Source: Nocardioides sp. NBC_00368 (GTDB taxonomy: Bacteria > Actinomycetota > Actinomycetes > Propionibacteriales > Nocardioidaceae). Taken from it: DNA of 64,000 bases. The position numbers and the translations under genes are program-made. This document shows, one piece after another, positions 16,336-24,255 of this stretch. The stretch lies in NCBI RefSeq assembly GCF_036090055.1, contig NZ_CP107970.1, positions 2,854,501 to 2,918,500 of the forward strand, read 5' to 3'. Under the pieces are notes generated by a model. It made no database searches. It was not told the origin of the DNA and worked only from the letters and a program-made list of their open reading frames with translations. Numbering within the stretch: position 1 is the stretch's first letter; every line of letters begins with the position of its first letter.

Positions 16336-17376
16336 TCAGCCGACGATGCGATCCGCGCGGGCCGCCTCCTCCTTGGCCTCCTCGACGGCCTTGGCGGCCT
16401 CCTCGTGCGCCTCACGCTGGGCCTGCTCGATGGCGTTGCGCGGACCCGGCAGCGGCGGCGTACGTCGCTCGTCGCCGTGGCCGTTGCTGTTGCCGTTGTC
16501 CACTGACTTCGAGGCGGTGTCGGCGAAGGCCCCGGTGACCGTACGCATCGCCTCGGTGAGCTCACCCGGGATGACCCAGAACGAGTTGCCGTGCGCCGCC
16601 AGTGAGGGCAGCATCTCGAGGTACTTGTAGGCCAGGACCTTGGCGTCGGCGTCGTTGGCGTGGACCGCCTGGAAGACCCGCTCGAGCGCCTTGGCCTCAC
16701 CGTCGGCCTCGAGCACCCGGGCCTGCTGGTGACCCTCGGCCTCCAGGATCGAGCGCTGCCGGGTGCCCTCGGCCTCCAGGATCAGGGAGGCCCGCTTGCC
16801 TTCGGCGTGCAGGATGGCGGCACGCTTGTCCCGCTCGGCGCGCATCTGCTTCTCCATCGCCTCCTTGATCGAGGCCGGCGGGTCGATCGCCTTGATCTCG
16901 ACCCGGTTGACCCGGATCCCCCACTTCCCGGTGGCGTCGTCGAGCACCTCGCGCAGGCGGGTGTTGATGGTCTCGCGCGAGGTCAGCGTCGTCTCCAGGT
17001 CCATCGACCCGATCAGGTTGCGCAGCGTGGTGACGGTGAGCTGGTCGATCGCCTGCAGGTAGTTGGCCACCTCGTAGGCGGCCGCCCGCGGGTCGGTGAT
17101 CTGGTAGTAGAGCACCGTGTCGATGGCGACCACCAGGTTGTCCTCGGTGATCACCGGCCGCGGGTTGGAGGAGTAGACCGTCTCGCGTACGTCCAGCTTG
17201 GTGTTGACCCGGTCCACCAGCGGGATCACGAAGTTGAGCCCCGGCTGCAGCGTGACCCGGTAGCGCCCGAAGCGCTCGATGTTGTAGCGCCGGGCCTGCG
17301 GCACGATCCGCACCGTCGAGGCGACTCCCCCGACCACCAGCCCGATCAGGACCAGCACAATCAGCAGAAGTTCCAT
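16336..17376 (-). CDS. SPFH/Band 7 (stomatin-like) membrane protein
   Basis: A 346-residue protein of the stomatin/prohibitin group. One N-terminal membrane segment (residues 2-22) is followed by the Band 7 domain (VRIVPQARRYNIERFGRYRVTLQPGLNFVIP), then a long charged helical region (MEKQMRAERDKRAAILHAEGKRA and repeated ILEAEG units), and a polar tail. Such proteins oligomerise in membrane microdomains, typically with an NfeD partner; here the NfeD gene lies 15 bp upstream. An AGGAGG ribosome site precedes the ATG. Confidence 0.94.
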   Translation of the reverse strand: MELLLIVLVLIGLVVGGVASTVRIVPQARRYNIERFGRYRVTLQPGLNFVIPLVDRVNTKLDVRETVYSSNPRPVITEDNLVVAIDTVLYYQITDPRAAAYEVANYLQAIDQLTVTTLRNLIGSMDLETTLTSRETINTRLREVLDDATGKWGIRVNRVEIKAIDPPASIKEAMEKQMRAERDKRAAILHAEGKRASLILEAEGTRQRSILEAEGHQQARVLEADGEAKALERVFQAVHANDADAKVLAYKYLEMLPSLAAHGNSFWVIPGELTEAMRTVTGAFADTASKSVDNGNSNGHGDERRTPPLPGPRNAIEQAQREAHEEAAKAVEEAKEEAARADRIVG

Positions 17377-17391
17377 GTCGTACGTCCTCCT

Positions 17392-17838
17392 CTAGGGCGA
17401 CAGCGACAACGGGTCCCGCGGATGCACGAGCGCCGTCGCGCCTTCGATCTCGAGCACATCGACCCGGCATCCGACCGGGATGACCAGGTCCTCGTCGTAG
17501 GGCCGGGCGGTCCAGTCCTCGCCGGCGAGCCGCACCAGGCCGTGGTCGAAGCTGACCTCGGCGAGGACGACCGCCTGACGGCCGACCAACGCGTCGGTGC
17601 CGTCACGCACCGGGGGCGGCAGCGCCATGTGACGGCGTGCGACGGGCCGTACCAGCAGCACGCTGCCGCCCCCGGCGAGCGCGAAGACGAGCATCTGCAC
17701 CAGCACCGGCGCCCCCAAGGCCGCGCTCGTGGCGGCAAGCAGCGCCCCGCCGGCGACGAAAGCGAACGCCAGCGTCATCGTGAACGCCTCGGCGACTCCC
17801 AACAGCACCGCGACGATGATCCAGAAGATCGACCACAT
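17392..17838 (-). CDS. NfeD-like membrane protein
   Basis: A 148-residue protein with an N-terminal membrane region of about three helices (WSIFWIIVAVLLGVAEAF, then ALAFVAGGALLAATSAAL and LVQMLVFALAGGGSVLLV) and a soluble C-terminal OB-fold-like domain (DALVGRQAVVLAEVSFDHGLVRLAGEDWTA). This is the short NfeD form, which partners stomatin-like proteins. Start chosen at MWSIFWI, because the upstream in-frame residues are hydrophilic and unlike the family. It is the first gene of the NfeD-SPFH-SPFH cluster. Confidence 0.9.
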   Translation of the reverse strand: MWSIFWIIVAVLLGVAEAFTMTLAFAFVAGGALLAATSAALGAPVLVQMLVFALAGGGSVLLVRPVARRHMALPPPVRDGTDALVGRQAVVLAEVSFDHGLVRLAGEDWTARPYDEDLVIPVGCRVDVLEIEGATALVHPRDPLSLSP

Positions 17839-17898
17839 AAGCCCACCAGACTCGGTTCCCGTCCAGCGTACTCCCGCTGTGGCGGTGATCACACCGGG

Positions 17899-18399
17899 TC
17901 AGTGAGAGTTGTTTCGTCCGTTCAGCAGCGGCAGGCCCGCCCAGAGGGAGACGAACAGGACCAGCACGGCGATGGCAGCGACCACCGCGGCGGTGAGCGA
18001 GACGACGACGTCGAAGACGAGAAGCACGACCAGCGCCGAGACGATCGCGAAGCCCACGAGTCCGGCCCGCGCGCAGAAGTGCGAGGCCGTCACCAGCCAC
18101 GGCCGCTGCCGGCGCCGGAACAGCATCCGGTGGAAGGAGACCGGGGCGATGATGAGACTCGTGGTGATGACCGATCCGACCAGCACGATGAGGTAGATCG
18201 TCTGCTGGTGGTCGTTCAGGTCCGGGAAGCGTGGCGAGAAGGGCACCGTCAGCAGGAATCCGGTCAGGATCTGCACCCCGGTCTGCAGCACCCGCAGCTC
18301 CTGGAGGAGCTCGTTCCAGTTGCGGGTGATCCGCTGCTCCGGTCCTTCGTCCGGACCACCCCCGTCGATCTCACCGCCGTCCCAGCTGCTCGTGCCCAT
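17899..18399 (-). CDS. DUF6328-family membrane protein
   Basis: A 166-residue protein with a polar N-terminus containing NWNELLQELRVLQTGVQILTGFLLTVPF, the recognisable DUF6328 signature, then about four membrane helices (IYLIVLVGSVITTSLIIAPV, AGLVGFAIVSALVVLLVFDVVV and TAAVVAAIAVLVLFVSLWAGLPL). Its ATG shares a base with the stop of the upstream dehydrogenase (TGATG), so the two are co-translated. The family is common in actinobacteria and of unknown role. Confidence 0.85.
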   Translation of the reverse strand: MGTSSWDGGEIDGGGPDEGPEQRITRNWNELLQELRVLQTGVQILTGFLLTVPFSPRFPDLNDHQQTIYLIVLVGSVITTSLIIAPVSFHRMLFRRRQRPWLVTASHFCARAGLVGFAIVSALVVLLVFDVVVSLTAAVVAAIAVLVLFVSLWAGLPLLNGRNNSH

Positions 18400-19265
18400 C
18401 AGAACACCGGCCGTCCCCCAGTCACCCCGAGGACGGTTCCGGACACGTAGGACGCTTCGGCCGGCGAGGCCAGGAAGACGAACGCCGGGGCGACCTCGGC
18501 CGGCTGGCCGGCGCGGCCCAGCGGCGTGTTGGCCCCGAACTTCTCCACCTTCTCCGGCGCCTGCGTCGCGGGCTGCAGCGGCGTCCAGATCGGTCCGGGC
18601 GCCACCGCGTTCACCCGCACCCCGTCGGGGCCGAGCTCGGCGGCGAGATTGACGGTGAAGTTGTTGATGGCCGCCTTCGTCGCGGCGTAGTCGAGCAGGC
18701 TGGTCGAGGGTTCGTACGCCTGGATGGAGGCGTTGTTGATGACGCAGCCGTTGCTCTTCTTCAGGTGCGGGACGGCGGCGCGGGTCAGCCAGAGCAGCGC
18801 GTAGAGGTTGGTCTTGAAGGTCCGGTCGATCCGCTCGTCGTCCATGTCTGTCAGGCCCTTGTCGCGGGCGAACTGGTAGCCGGCGTTGTTGACCAGGATG
18901 TCCAGGCCACCGAGCTCCTGCACGGTGCGCTCGACGACCTCGTCGCACGCCTCGCGCTCACGCAGGTCGATCGGGATCGCCAGGACCGTCCGGCCGGCAT
19001 CCTCGACCAGCTTCGTGGTCGTCTGCGCGTCCGGCTCCTCCTCGGGGAGGTAGGTGAAGGCCACGTCGGCCCCTTCCCGGGCGTACGCGATGGCGACCGC
19101 ACGGCCGATGCCGGAATCACCTCCGGTGATCAGGGCGACCTTGCCCTCGAGGCGGCCGTGGCCCTGGTAGCTCGACTCGCCGTGGTCGGGCACCGGCTCC
19201 ATCTCGCCGGTGAGCCCGGGAGGCTCCTGCTGCTGGGCGGGGAACTGGGTGTTGTCATCGCTCAT
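18399..19265 (-). CDS. Short-chain dehydrogenase/reductase with extended N-terminus
   Basis: A 288-residue SDR oxidoreductase. The first ~40 residues are a Pro/Gln-rich extension (FPAQQQEPPGLTGEMEPVPDH) typical of the stress-associated YhdF/YghA-like group. The Rossmann fold follows with KVALITGGDSGIGRAVA, then VNNAG, INNASIQAYEP and the catalytic Y-x3-K in LDYAATKAAI. The closing NAVAPGPIWTPLQPA and ASYVSGTVLGVTGG are also standard. Substrate unknown. It is divergent from the spermidine-synthase-like gene. Confidence 0.9.
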   Translation of the reverse strand: MSDDNTQFPAQQQEPPGLTGEMEPVPDHGESSYQGHGRLEGKVALITGGDSGIGRAVAIAYAREGADVAFTYLPEEEPDAQTTTKLVEDAGRTVLAIPIDLREREACDEVVERTVQELGGLDILVNNAGYQFARDKGLTDMDDERIDRTFKTNLYALLWLTRAAVPHLKKSNGCVINNASIQAYEPSTSLLDYAATKAAINNFTVNLAAELGPDGVRVNAVAPGPIWTPLQPATQAPEKVEKFGANTPLGRAGQPAEVAPAFVFLASPAEASYVSGTVLGVTGGRPVF

Positions 19266-19301
19266 GGCAGGGCCGGTACCCACATCGGACACAATGGAGC
19301 C

Positions 19302-19973
19302 GTGAGCGGGATGGAATCGGTGATCGCAGACGGGGGCCTGGTCCTGAAGCACCGGGCGGACGGCCACCTGGAGCTGCGGGCCAACGGGATCTTCGTGATG
19401 GACACCCGGGAGACCTCGACCGAGAAGGCGCTCGCGACGCGGGCGCTCGAGCTGCATGCACAACCGAGGCACGTGCTCATCGGCGGCCTGGGGCTCGGGT
19501 TCACCCTCGAGGCGGTGCTGACCGACCCCCGGGTCGAGGCGGTCACGGTCGTCGAGATCGAGCCGCGCCTGGTCGAGTGGATGCGGGCCGGCCGGATCCC
19601 CCACGGCCCCGGGCTGCTGGCCGACGGGCGCGTCCACGTCGAGGTCGCCGACGTGGCGGTGGTCCTGCGGGCGAGCCGCCCCGAGGCGTACGACGTCGTG
19701 CTGCTGGACGTCGACAACGGCCCCGGCTACCTGGTGCATGACGCCAACGGGGCGCTCTACGAGGCGCCTGCGCTCGCCGATGCGCGGCGGGCCACCGCCC
19801 CGGGTGGCACGGTGGTGGTGTGGTCGGCAGCAGAGGCTCCGGCGCTGCTGGAGGTCATGGCGCAGGTCTTCGACGACGCCGAGGCGCTCTCCTATCCCGT
19901 CGATCTGCAGGGCCACTCGGAGACGTACTGGCTCTATGTGGGCACTGTCTCGCAAGGGAATGGCACCAACTAG
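19302..19973 (+). CDS. Spermidine-synthase-like / class I methyltransferase-fold protein
   Basis: A 223-residue protein with the Rossmann-like fold of spermidine synthases and SAM methyltransferases. Motif I is HVLIGGLGLGFTLEAVL, followed by AVTVVEIEPRLVEWMR (acidic residue contacting the ligand), VEVADVAVVLR and YDVVLLDVDNGPGYL. The region between lacks the full polyamine-binding set, so the name describes the fold only. Start: GTG here (a CACAAT box ends six bases before it) or ATG nine bases later. It is followed 18 bp later by fumC and is probably co-transcribed with it. Confidence 0.82.
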   Translation: MSGMESVIADGGLVLKHRADGHLELRANGIFVMDTRETSTEKALATRALELHAQPRHVLIGGLGLGFTLEAVLTDPRVEAVTVVEIEPRLVEWMRAGRIPHGPGLLADGRVHVEVADVAVVLRASRPEAYDVVLLDVDNGPGYLVHDANGALYEAPALADARRATAPGGTVVVWSAAEAPALLEVMAQVFDDAEALSYPVDLQGHSETYWLYVGTVSQGNGTN

Positions 19974-19991
19974 TCAAAGGTTGAACCAGAC

Positions 19992-21380
19992 ATGGACGAC
20001 ATGAGCTTCCGCATCGAGCACGACTCCATGGGTGAGGTCCGGGTCCCGAAGGACGCGCTGTGGCGCGCCCAGACCCAGCGGGCCGTGGAGAACTTCCCCA
20101 TCTCGGGGACTCCGATCGAGCCGGCGCTGATCCATGCGATCGGCCATGTGAAGGCCGCGGCCGCCAAGGCCAACCTCGACCTCGGTGTGCTCGCCGGCGA
20201 CAAGGCCGAAGCGATCATCGCGGCCGCGGGCGAGGTCTCCGAGGGCAGGCACGACGACGCCTTCCCGATCGACGTCTTCCAGACCGGCTCCGGCACGTCC
20301 TCCAACATGAACGCCAACGAGGTGATCGCGTCGCTGGTCGCCAGGGCCGGCGGGGACGTACATCCCAACGACCACGTCAACGCGTCGCAGTCCTCCAACG
20401 ACACCTTCCCGACGGCGATCCACGTCGCCGCCGCCGTCGCCGTGACCGAGCAGCTGCTGCCCGCGATCGACACCCTCGCCACCTCGCTCGAGACGAAGGC
20501 CACCGAGTTCGCCGGCCTGGTGAAGTCGGGACGTACGCACCTGATGGACGCGACGCCGGTCACCCTCGGCCAGGAGTTCGGCGGGTACGCAGCCACGATC
20601 CGCTACGCGGCCGAGCGGCTGGAGTCGGTGCTGCCGAGGGTGCGTGAGCTGGCGCTCGGCGGCACCGCGGTCGGGACGGGCATCAACACGCCCGCCGGGT
20701 TCCCGCAGGCTGTGATCGCGGACCTCTCCGAACGCACCGGCCAGCCGTTCACCGAGGCTCGCAACCACTTCGAGGCCCAGGGCACCCGCGACTCGCTGGT
20801 CGAGCTCTCCGGCGTCCTGAAGACGCTCGCGGTCGGCCTGATCAAGATCAACAACGACCTGCGCTGGATGTCGTCGGGCCCGACCACCGGCCTGGCCGAG
20901 ATCCACCTCCCCGACCTCCAGCCGGGCTCCTCGATCATGCCCGGCAAGGTCAACCCGGTCGTACCCGAGGCCACCTTGATGGTCGCCTTCCAGGTGATCG
21001 GCAACGACGCCGCGGTGACCGCCGCCGGCGCCTCGGGTGCCTTCGAGCTCAACGTCGCGATGCCGGTGATGGCCCGCAACATCCTGGAGTCGATCCGCCT
21101 GCTCTCGACCTCGATGACCGTCCTGGCCCAGCGCACCGTCGACGGGATCGTGCCGATCCCCGAGCGCCTCCGCGCCTACGCCGAGTCCTCCCCCTCCATC
21201 GTCACGCCGCTCAACAAGTACATCGGCTACGAGGCCGCCGCCAAGGTCGCCAAACAGGCCCTCGCCGAGGGCGCCACGATCAAGGACACCGTCATCAAGC
21301 TCGGCTACGTCGCCGACGGCACGATCACCGAGGAAGACCTCGACAAGGCCCTCGACGTGGAGTCCATGACCCACCCCTGA
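19992..21380 (+). CDS. fumC: Class II fumarate hydratase
   Basis: A 462-residue, iron-free fumarase of the aspartase/fumarase superfamily. The signature loop PGSSIMPGKVNPVVPE is intact. Other blocks are QTGSGTSSNMNANEV, NASQSSNDTFPTA and GRTHLMDATPVTLGQEFGG. Length and motifs match FumC. Acting in the TCA cycle, it duplicates the reaction of the class I enzyme encoded at 12765. AAAGG precedes the ATG; a second in-frame ATG lies three codons later. Confidence 0.96.
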   Translation: MDDMSFRIEHDSMGEVRVPKDALWRAQTQRAVENFPISGTPIEPALIHAIGHVKAAAAKANLDLGVLAGDKAEAIIAAAGEVSEGRHDDAFPIDVFQTGSGTSSNMNANEVIASLVARAGGDVHPNDHVNASQSSNDTFPTAIHVAAAVAVTEQLLPAIDTLATSLETKATEFAGLVKSGRTHLMDATPVTLGQEFGGYAATIRYAAERLESVLPRVRELALGGTAVGTGINTPAGFPQAVIADLSERTGQPFTEARNHFEAQGTRDSLVELSGVLKTLAVGLIKINNDLRWMSSGPTTGLAEIHLPDLQPGSSIMPGKVNPVVPEATLMVAFQVIGNDAAVTAAGASGAFELNVAMPVMARNILESIRLLSTSMTVLAQRTVDGIVPIPERLRAYAESSPSIVTPLNKYIGYEAAAKVAKQALAEGATIKDTVIKLGYVADGTITEEDLDKALDVESMTHP

Positions 21381-21429
21381 TCAAGCACCGCCCGCATCGG
21401 TCGGCCACAGCCAGCGCCGAAGCGCCCCT

Positions 21430-21536
21430 CGTCTGGACGCAGCGGAGCGAGGAGCGCTAGCGACGAGCGCAGCGGAGGAAGGCGAGGGTCAAGCGGAGGT
21501 GCTGCGCGAATTGCGAAGCAATCGCAAATGACTCAG
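21430..21536. repeat. Intergenic repeat, copy 1
   Basis: A ~105-bp sequence beginning CGTCTGGACGCAGCGGAG and ending GCGAAGCAATCGCAAA-TGACTCAG. It is made of short GC-rich GAGCG/AGCGGAGGA modules and a terminal ATTGC-GAA-GCAAT stem. A close second copy lies at 24152-24254. Here the final TCA is the stop codon (TGA on the minus strand) of the transglycosylase gene, so the repeat abuts and reaches into its 3' end. Confidence 0.8.
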
Positions 21537-22237
21537 TACCAGCCGACGGACTGGGAGTGGCTCCAGGCGCCGCACGGGGAGCCGTAGCGGTCGTTGATGT
21601 AGCCGAGGCCCCACTCGATCTGGGTGGCGGGGTTGGTCTCCCAGTCGTCTCCGGCCGAGGCCATCTTGGAGCCCGGGAGGGCCTGCGGGATGCCGTAGGC
21701 GCTGGAGGAGGGGTTGGCGGCGGTCGGGTTCCAGCCCGACTCCTTCTCCCACAGCGGCTCGAGGCAGGAGAACTGGTCCATGCCCCAGCCGAAGTCGCCG
21801 AGCATCGACTTGGCGATGTCCTTGGGGTTGCGGAGATCGATCTCGATCTCCTCGACGCCGGCGATGGCCCGGACCTCGTTGCCGGCCGACAGCGCGGCCT
21901 GCTTGCCCGGGTCGGCGACCTCGCGGCGGTCACCGGCCGAACGCGAAAGGGAGGTCTCGCCGCTACGGGCGGCGGACTCGGCCTCGATCGCGGCGCGCTG
22001 GGCGTCGGTCAACTCGGGGACGCCGGCCGCCTCACCCGCGCTGAGCGTCGGGTCGTCGGTGGTGGGCCCGGTGTAGGCCACCCCACCTGCGACGGCGGCG
22101 CCGGTCCCGCCGAGGGCGAGAACGGAGAGGAGGAGGGTTGTCTTGGCGGTCGTACGCGCAGCCTTGTGCGGAACGTCGACAAGCGGATTCGCTGGCGCAC
22201 CGCGATGTCGCGGGGCACGATGAACAGGCTTGGTCAC
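21533..22237 (-). CDS. Secreted lytic transglycosylase (SLT-like)
   Basis: A 234-residue cell-wall hydrolase. A polar N-terminus is followed by a hydrophobic export or anchor segment (about residues 35-55: TLLLSVLALGGTGAAVAGG), then a Glu/Ala/Ser-rich spacer. The C-terminal catalytic domain reads LEPLWEKESGWNPTAANP with the presumed catalytic Glu, then SSAYGIPQALPGSKM and TQIEWGLGYINDRYGSPCGAW. This matches small actinobacterial SLT proteins that cut peptidoglycan. It starts with GTG; GAGAG lies just upstream. The gene has an unusually long leader of about 130 bp before the hairpin at 22380. Confidence 0.9.
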   Translation of the reverse strand: MTKPVHRAPRHRGAPANPLVDVPHKAARTTAKTTLLLSVLALGGTGAAVAGGVAYTGPTTDDPTLSAGEAAGVPELTDAQRAAIEAESAARSGETSLSRSAGDRREVADPGKQAALSAGNEVRAIAGVEEIEIDLRNPKDIAKSMLGDFGWGMDQFSCLEPLWEKESGWNPTAANPSSSAYGIPQALPGSKMASAGDDWETNPATQIEWGLGYINDRYGSPCGAWSHSQSVGWY

Positions 22238-22379
22238 GGGCTCTCATTCGGGGGCTGAGGCATTACAGACCCGCAAACAATGCATGAGCACCGAGCCCGT
22301 ATCAAACCGGACGCACCGTTTGTAGGTCAGAAATGACCGTCCTGAGCATCACTTTCGTAACATGAGTCACAGGAATCAC

Positions 22380-22412
22380 AACGGCCCCAGACCTCACGGG
22401 TCTGGGGCCGTT
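22380..22412. terminator. Strong hairpin between phoH and the transglycosylase gene
   Basis: Perfect 14-bp arms (AACGGCCCCAGACC with GGTCTGGGGCCGTT) and a 5-nt loop, 31 bp after the phoH stop on the minus strand. It is well placed as the phoH terminator and also isolates the promoter region of the transglycosylase. Confidence 0.75.
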
Positions 22413-22442
22413 GACGTGACAATGATTACGGCGATTACGGCG

Positions 22443-23834
22443 TCACGGGACGACGTTCTCCAGCATCTCGGTGACGAGGGCCGCGATCGGCGACCGCTCG
22501 GAGCGGGTGAGGGTCACGTGCGAGAAGAGCGGGTGGCCCTTCAGCTTCTCGATCACCGCGACGACACCGTCGTGGCGTCCCACCCGGAGGTTGTCGCGCT
22601 GGGCGACGTCGTGGGTGAGCACGACCTTCGAGTTGGCACCGATCCGGGAGAGCACCGTGAGGAGCACGTTGCGCTCCAGCGACTGCGCCTCGTCGACGAT
22701 GACGAAGGAGTCGTGGAGCGACCGGCCGCGGATGTGGGTCAGCGGCAGTACCTCCAGCATGCCGCGGTCGATGATCTCGTCGATCACGTCCTGCGTGGTC
22801 ACCGCGGAGAGGGTGTCGAAGACCGCCTGGCCCCACGGCGACATCTTCTCGTTCTCGGTGCCGGGCAGGTAGCCCAGCTCCTGGCCGCCGACGGCGAACA
22901 GCGGACGGAAGATGACCACCTTCTTGTGCTGGTTGCGCTCCATCACCGCCTCGAGACCCGCGCAGAGGGCGAGAGCGGACTTCCCGGTGCCGGCCCGGCC
23001 ACCGAGGGAGACGATGCCGACCTCAGGGTCGAGCAGCATCTCGAGGGCGATCCGCTGCTCCGCGGAGCGGCCGTGGATCCCGAAGACCTCTCGGTCACCG
23101 CGGACGAGGTGGACCTGCTTGTCCGAGCCGACCCTGCCCAGCGCGGTGCCCCGGTCCGACATCAGCACCAGGCCGGTGTGGCAGGGCAGGTCGCGGGCCG
23201 CGTCGAGGTCGAGGACCCCGTCGTCGTAGAGCTCGTCGAGGTCAGCGGCGGTGACGTCCAGCTCGGCCATCCCCGAGTAGCCGGGGTCGGAGTCGTTGAT
23301 CCGCTCGCCGCGGTAGTCCTCGGCCTTGAGCCCGACCGCGGACGCCTTGATCCGCATCGGCAGGTCCTTGGAGACCAGGGTGACGTCGAGCCCGTCGCCC
23401 TGGAGATTGCGCGCGACCGCGAGGATCCGGGTGTCGTTGTCCCCGAGCCGGAATCCGCTCGGCAGCGAGGACGGGTCGGTGTGGTTGAGCTCGACACGGA
23501 TCGTGCCGCCCTCCTCGCCGACCGGGACCGCCGTGTCGAGGCGTCCGTGGGTGACCCGCAGCCCGTCCAGCTGCCGGAGCGCGGAGCGGGCGAAGTAGCC
23601 CAGCTCCGGGTGGTGCCGCTTCCCCTCCAGCTCGGTGATCACCACCACCGGGAGCACGACCTGGTGCTCGGCGAAGCGCGTCATGGCCTTCGGGTCCGAG
23701 AGCAGGACGCTGGTGTCGAGAACGAACGTCCGCGGGTGCGGTGACTCGCTCTCCGGAGAGGACTCCGACGCCGGTGTCGGAGCGGCCGACGTGTCGGCCT
23801 CGGTGACATGCTCGTTCGTGGTTCGGTTGGCCAC
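22443..23834 (-). CDS. PIN-PhoH fusion (PhoH2-type ribonuclease/ATPase)
   Basis: A 463-residue protein. An N-terminal PIN nuclease domain begins at about residue 35 (RTFVLDTSVLLSDP; Asp40 is the first acidic metal ligand), with VVITELEGKRHHPELG and GDNDTRILAVA following. The C-terminal PhoH ATPase has Walker A G279-R-A-G-T-G-K-S286 and Walker B SFVIVDEAQS. The PIN-PhoH combination is known in actinobacteria as an RNA-unwinding ribonuclease (PhoH2). The GTG start is preferred because AGAGGTGAT lies six bases before it; an ATG nine codons upstream lacks a ribosome site. Confidence 0.93.
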   Translation of the reverse strand: MANRTTNEHVTEADTSAAPTPASESSPESESPHPRTFVLDTSVLLSDPKAMTRFAEHQVVLPVVVITELEGKRHHPELGYFARSALRQLDGLRVTHGRLDTAVPVGEEGGTIRVELNHTDPSSLPSGFRLGDNDTRILAVARNLQGDGLDVTLVSKDLPMRIKASAVGLKAEDYRGERINDSDPGYSGMAELDVTAADLDELYDDGVLDLDAARDLPCHTGLVLMSDRGTALGRVGSDKQVHLVRGDREVFGIHGRSAEQRIALEMLLDPEVGIVSLGGRAGTGKSALALCAGLEAVMERNQHKKVVIFRPLFAVGGQELGYLPGTENEKMSPWGQAVFDTLSAVTTQDVIDEIIDRGMLEVLPLTHIRGRSLHDSFVIVDEAQSLERNVLLTVLSRIGANSKVVLTHDVAQRDNLRVGRHDGVVAVIEKLKGHPLFSHVTLTRSERSPIAALVTEMLENVVP

Positions 23835-24151
23835 GCGGATCACCTCTCGCGACCGGCTCATACACCCATGAGTCCGGTCATTTCATCGCTAATCAGATGG
23901 ACCGGACGGTGGACCGTCAGTCGGGGTGCCGACCGCCTCACACCCGTCGGGATCGATGTGATCCTGACGCAGGTTCGGTTCGTGACTACTCACGTAACGG
24001 GCCTCCAGGTGCGACGGGAATTTGTTCCCCGCCGTTGGTACAACGCTACGACGCCGCACCAACGGTCCGTGGCAACACGAACGATTTTTCTTTGTGAACA
24101 CCTGGTGACACGACCGGTTTGTTCCACCCAGCGGTCAGCGCTGAGCGTCCC
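23835..24151. other. Intergenic region upstream of phoH
   Basis: No gene is supported here. It holds the phoH promoter side, a GACGGT-GG-ACCGTC hairpin near 23900 and a T-rich stretch near 24085. Short frames on both strands lack ribosome sites and family patterns. The right end runs into the second copy of the intergenic repeat. Confidence 0.5.
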
Positions 24152-24254
24152 CGTCTGGACGCAGCGGAGGAGGAGCGAAGCGACGACGGAGCGGAGGAAG
24201 ACGAGGGTGAGAGCGAAGCGCTCGCGAACTGCGAAGCAATCGCAAACGATTCAG
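24152..24254. repeat. Intergenic repeat, copy 2
   Basis: This copy shares with copy 1 the opening CGTCTGGACGCAGCGGAG, the internal GAGGAGCG, AGCGACGA and GCGGAGGAAG modules, and the closing GCGAAGCAATCGCAAA then TCAG. A few substitutions and short indels separate the two. It ends two bases past the stop codon of the isoprenyl transferase, the same relation to a 3' gene end as in copy 1. Confidence 0.8.
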
Positions 24255-24255
24255 G

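Noticed and set aside
23835..24151. Possible small RNA or tRNA in the phoH upstream gap
   Set aside because: I found no cloverleaf, no paired promoter and terminator, and only short weak hairpins.
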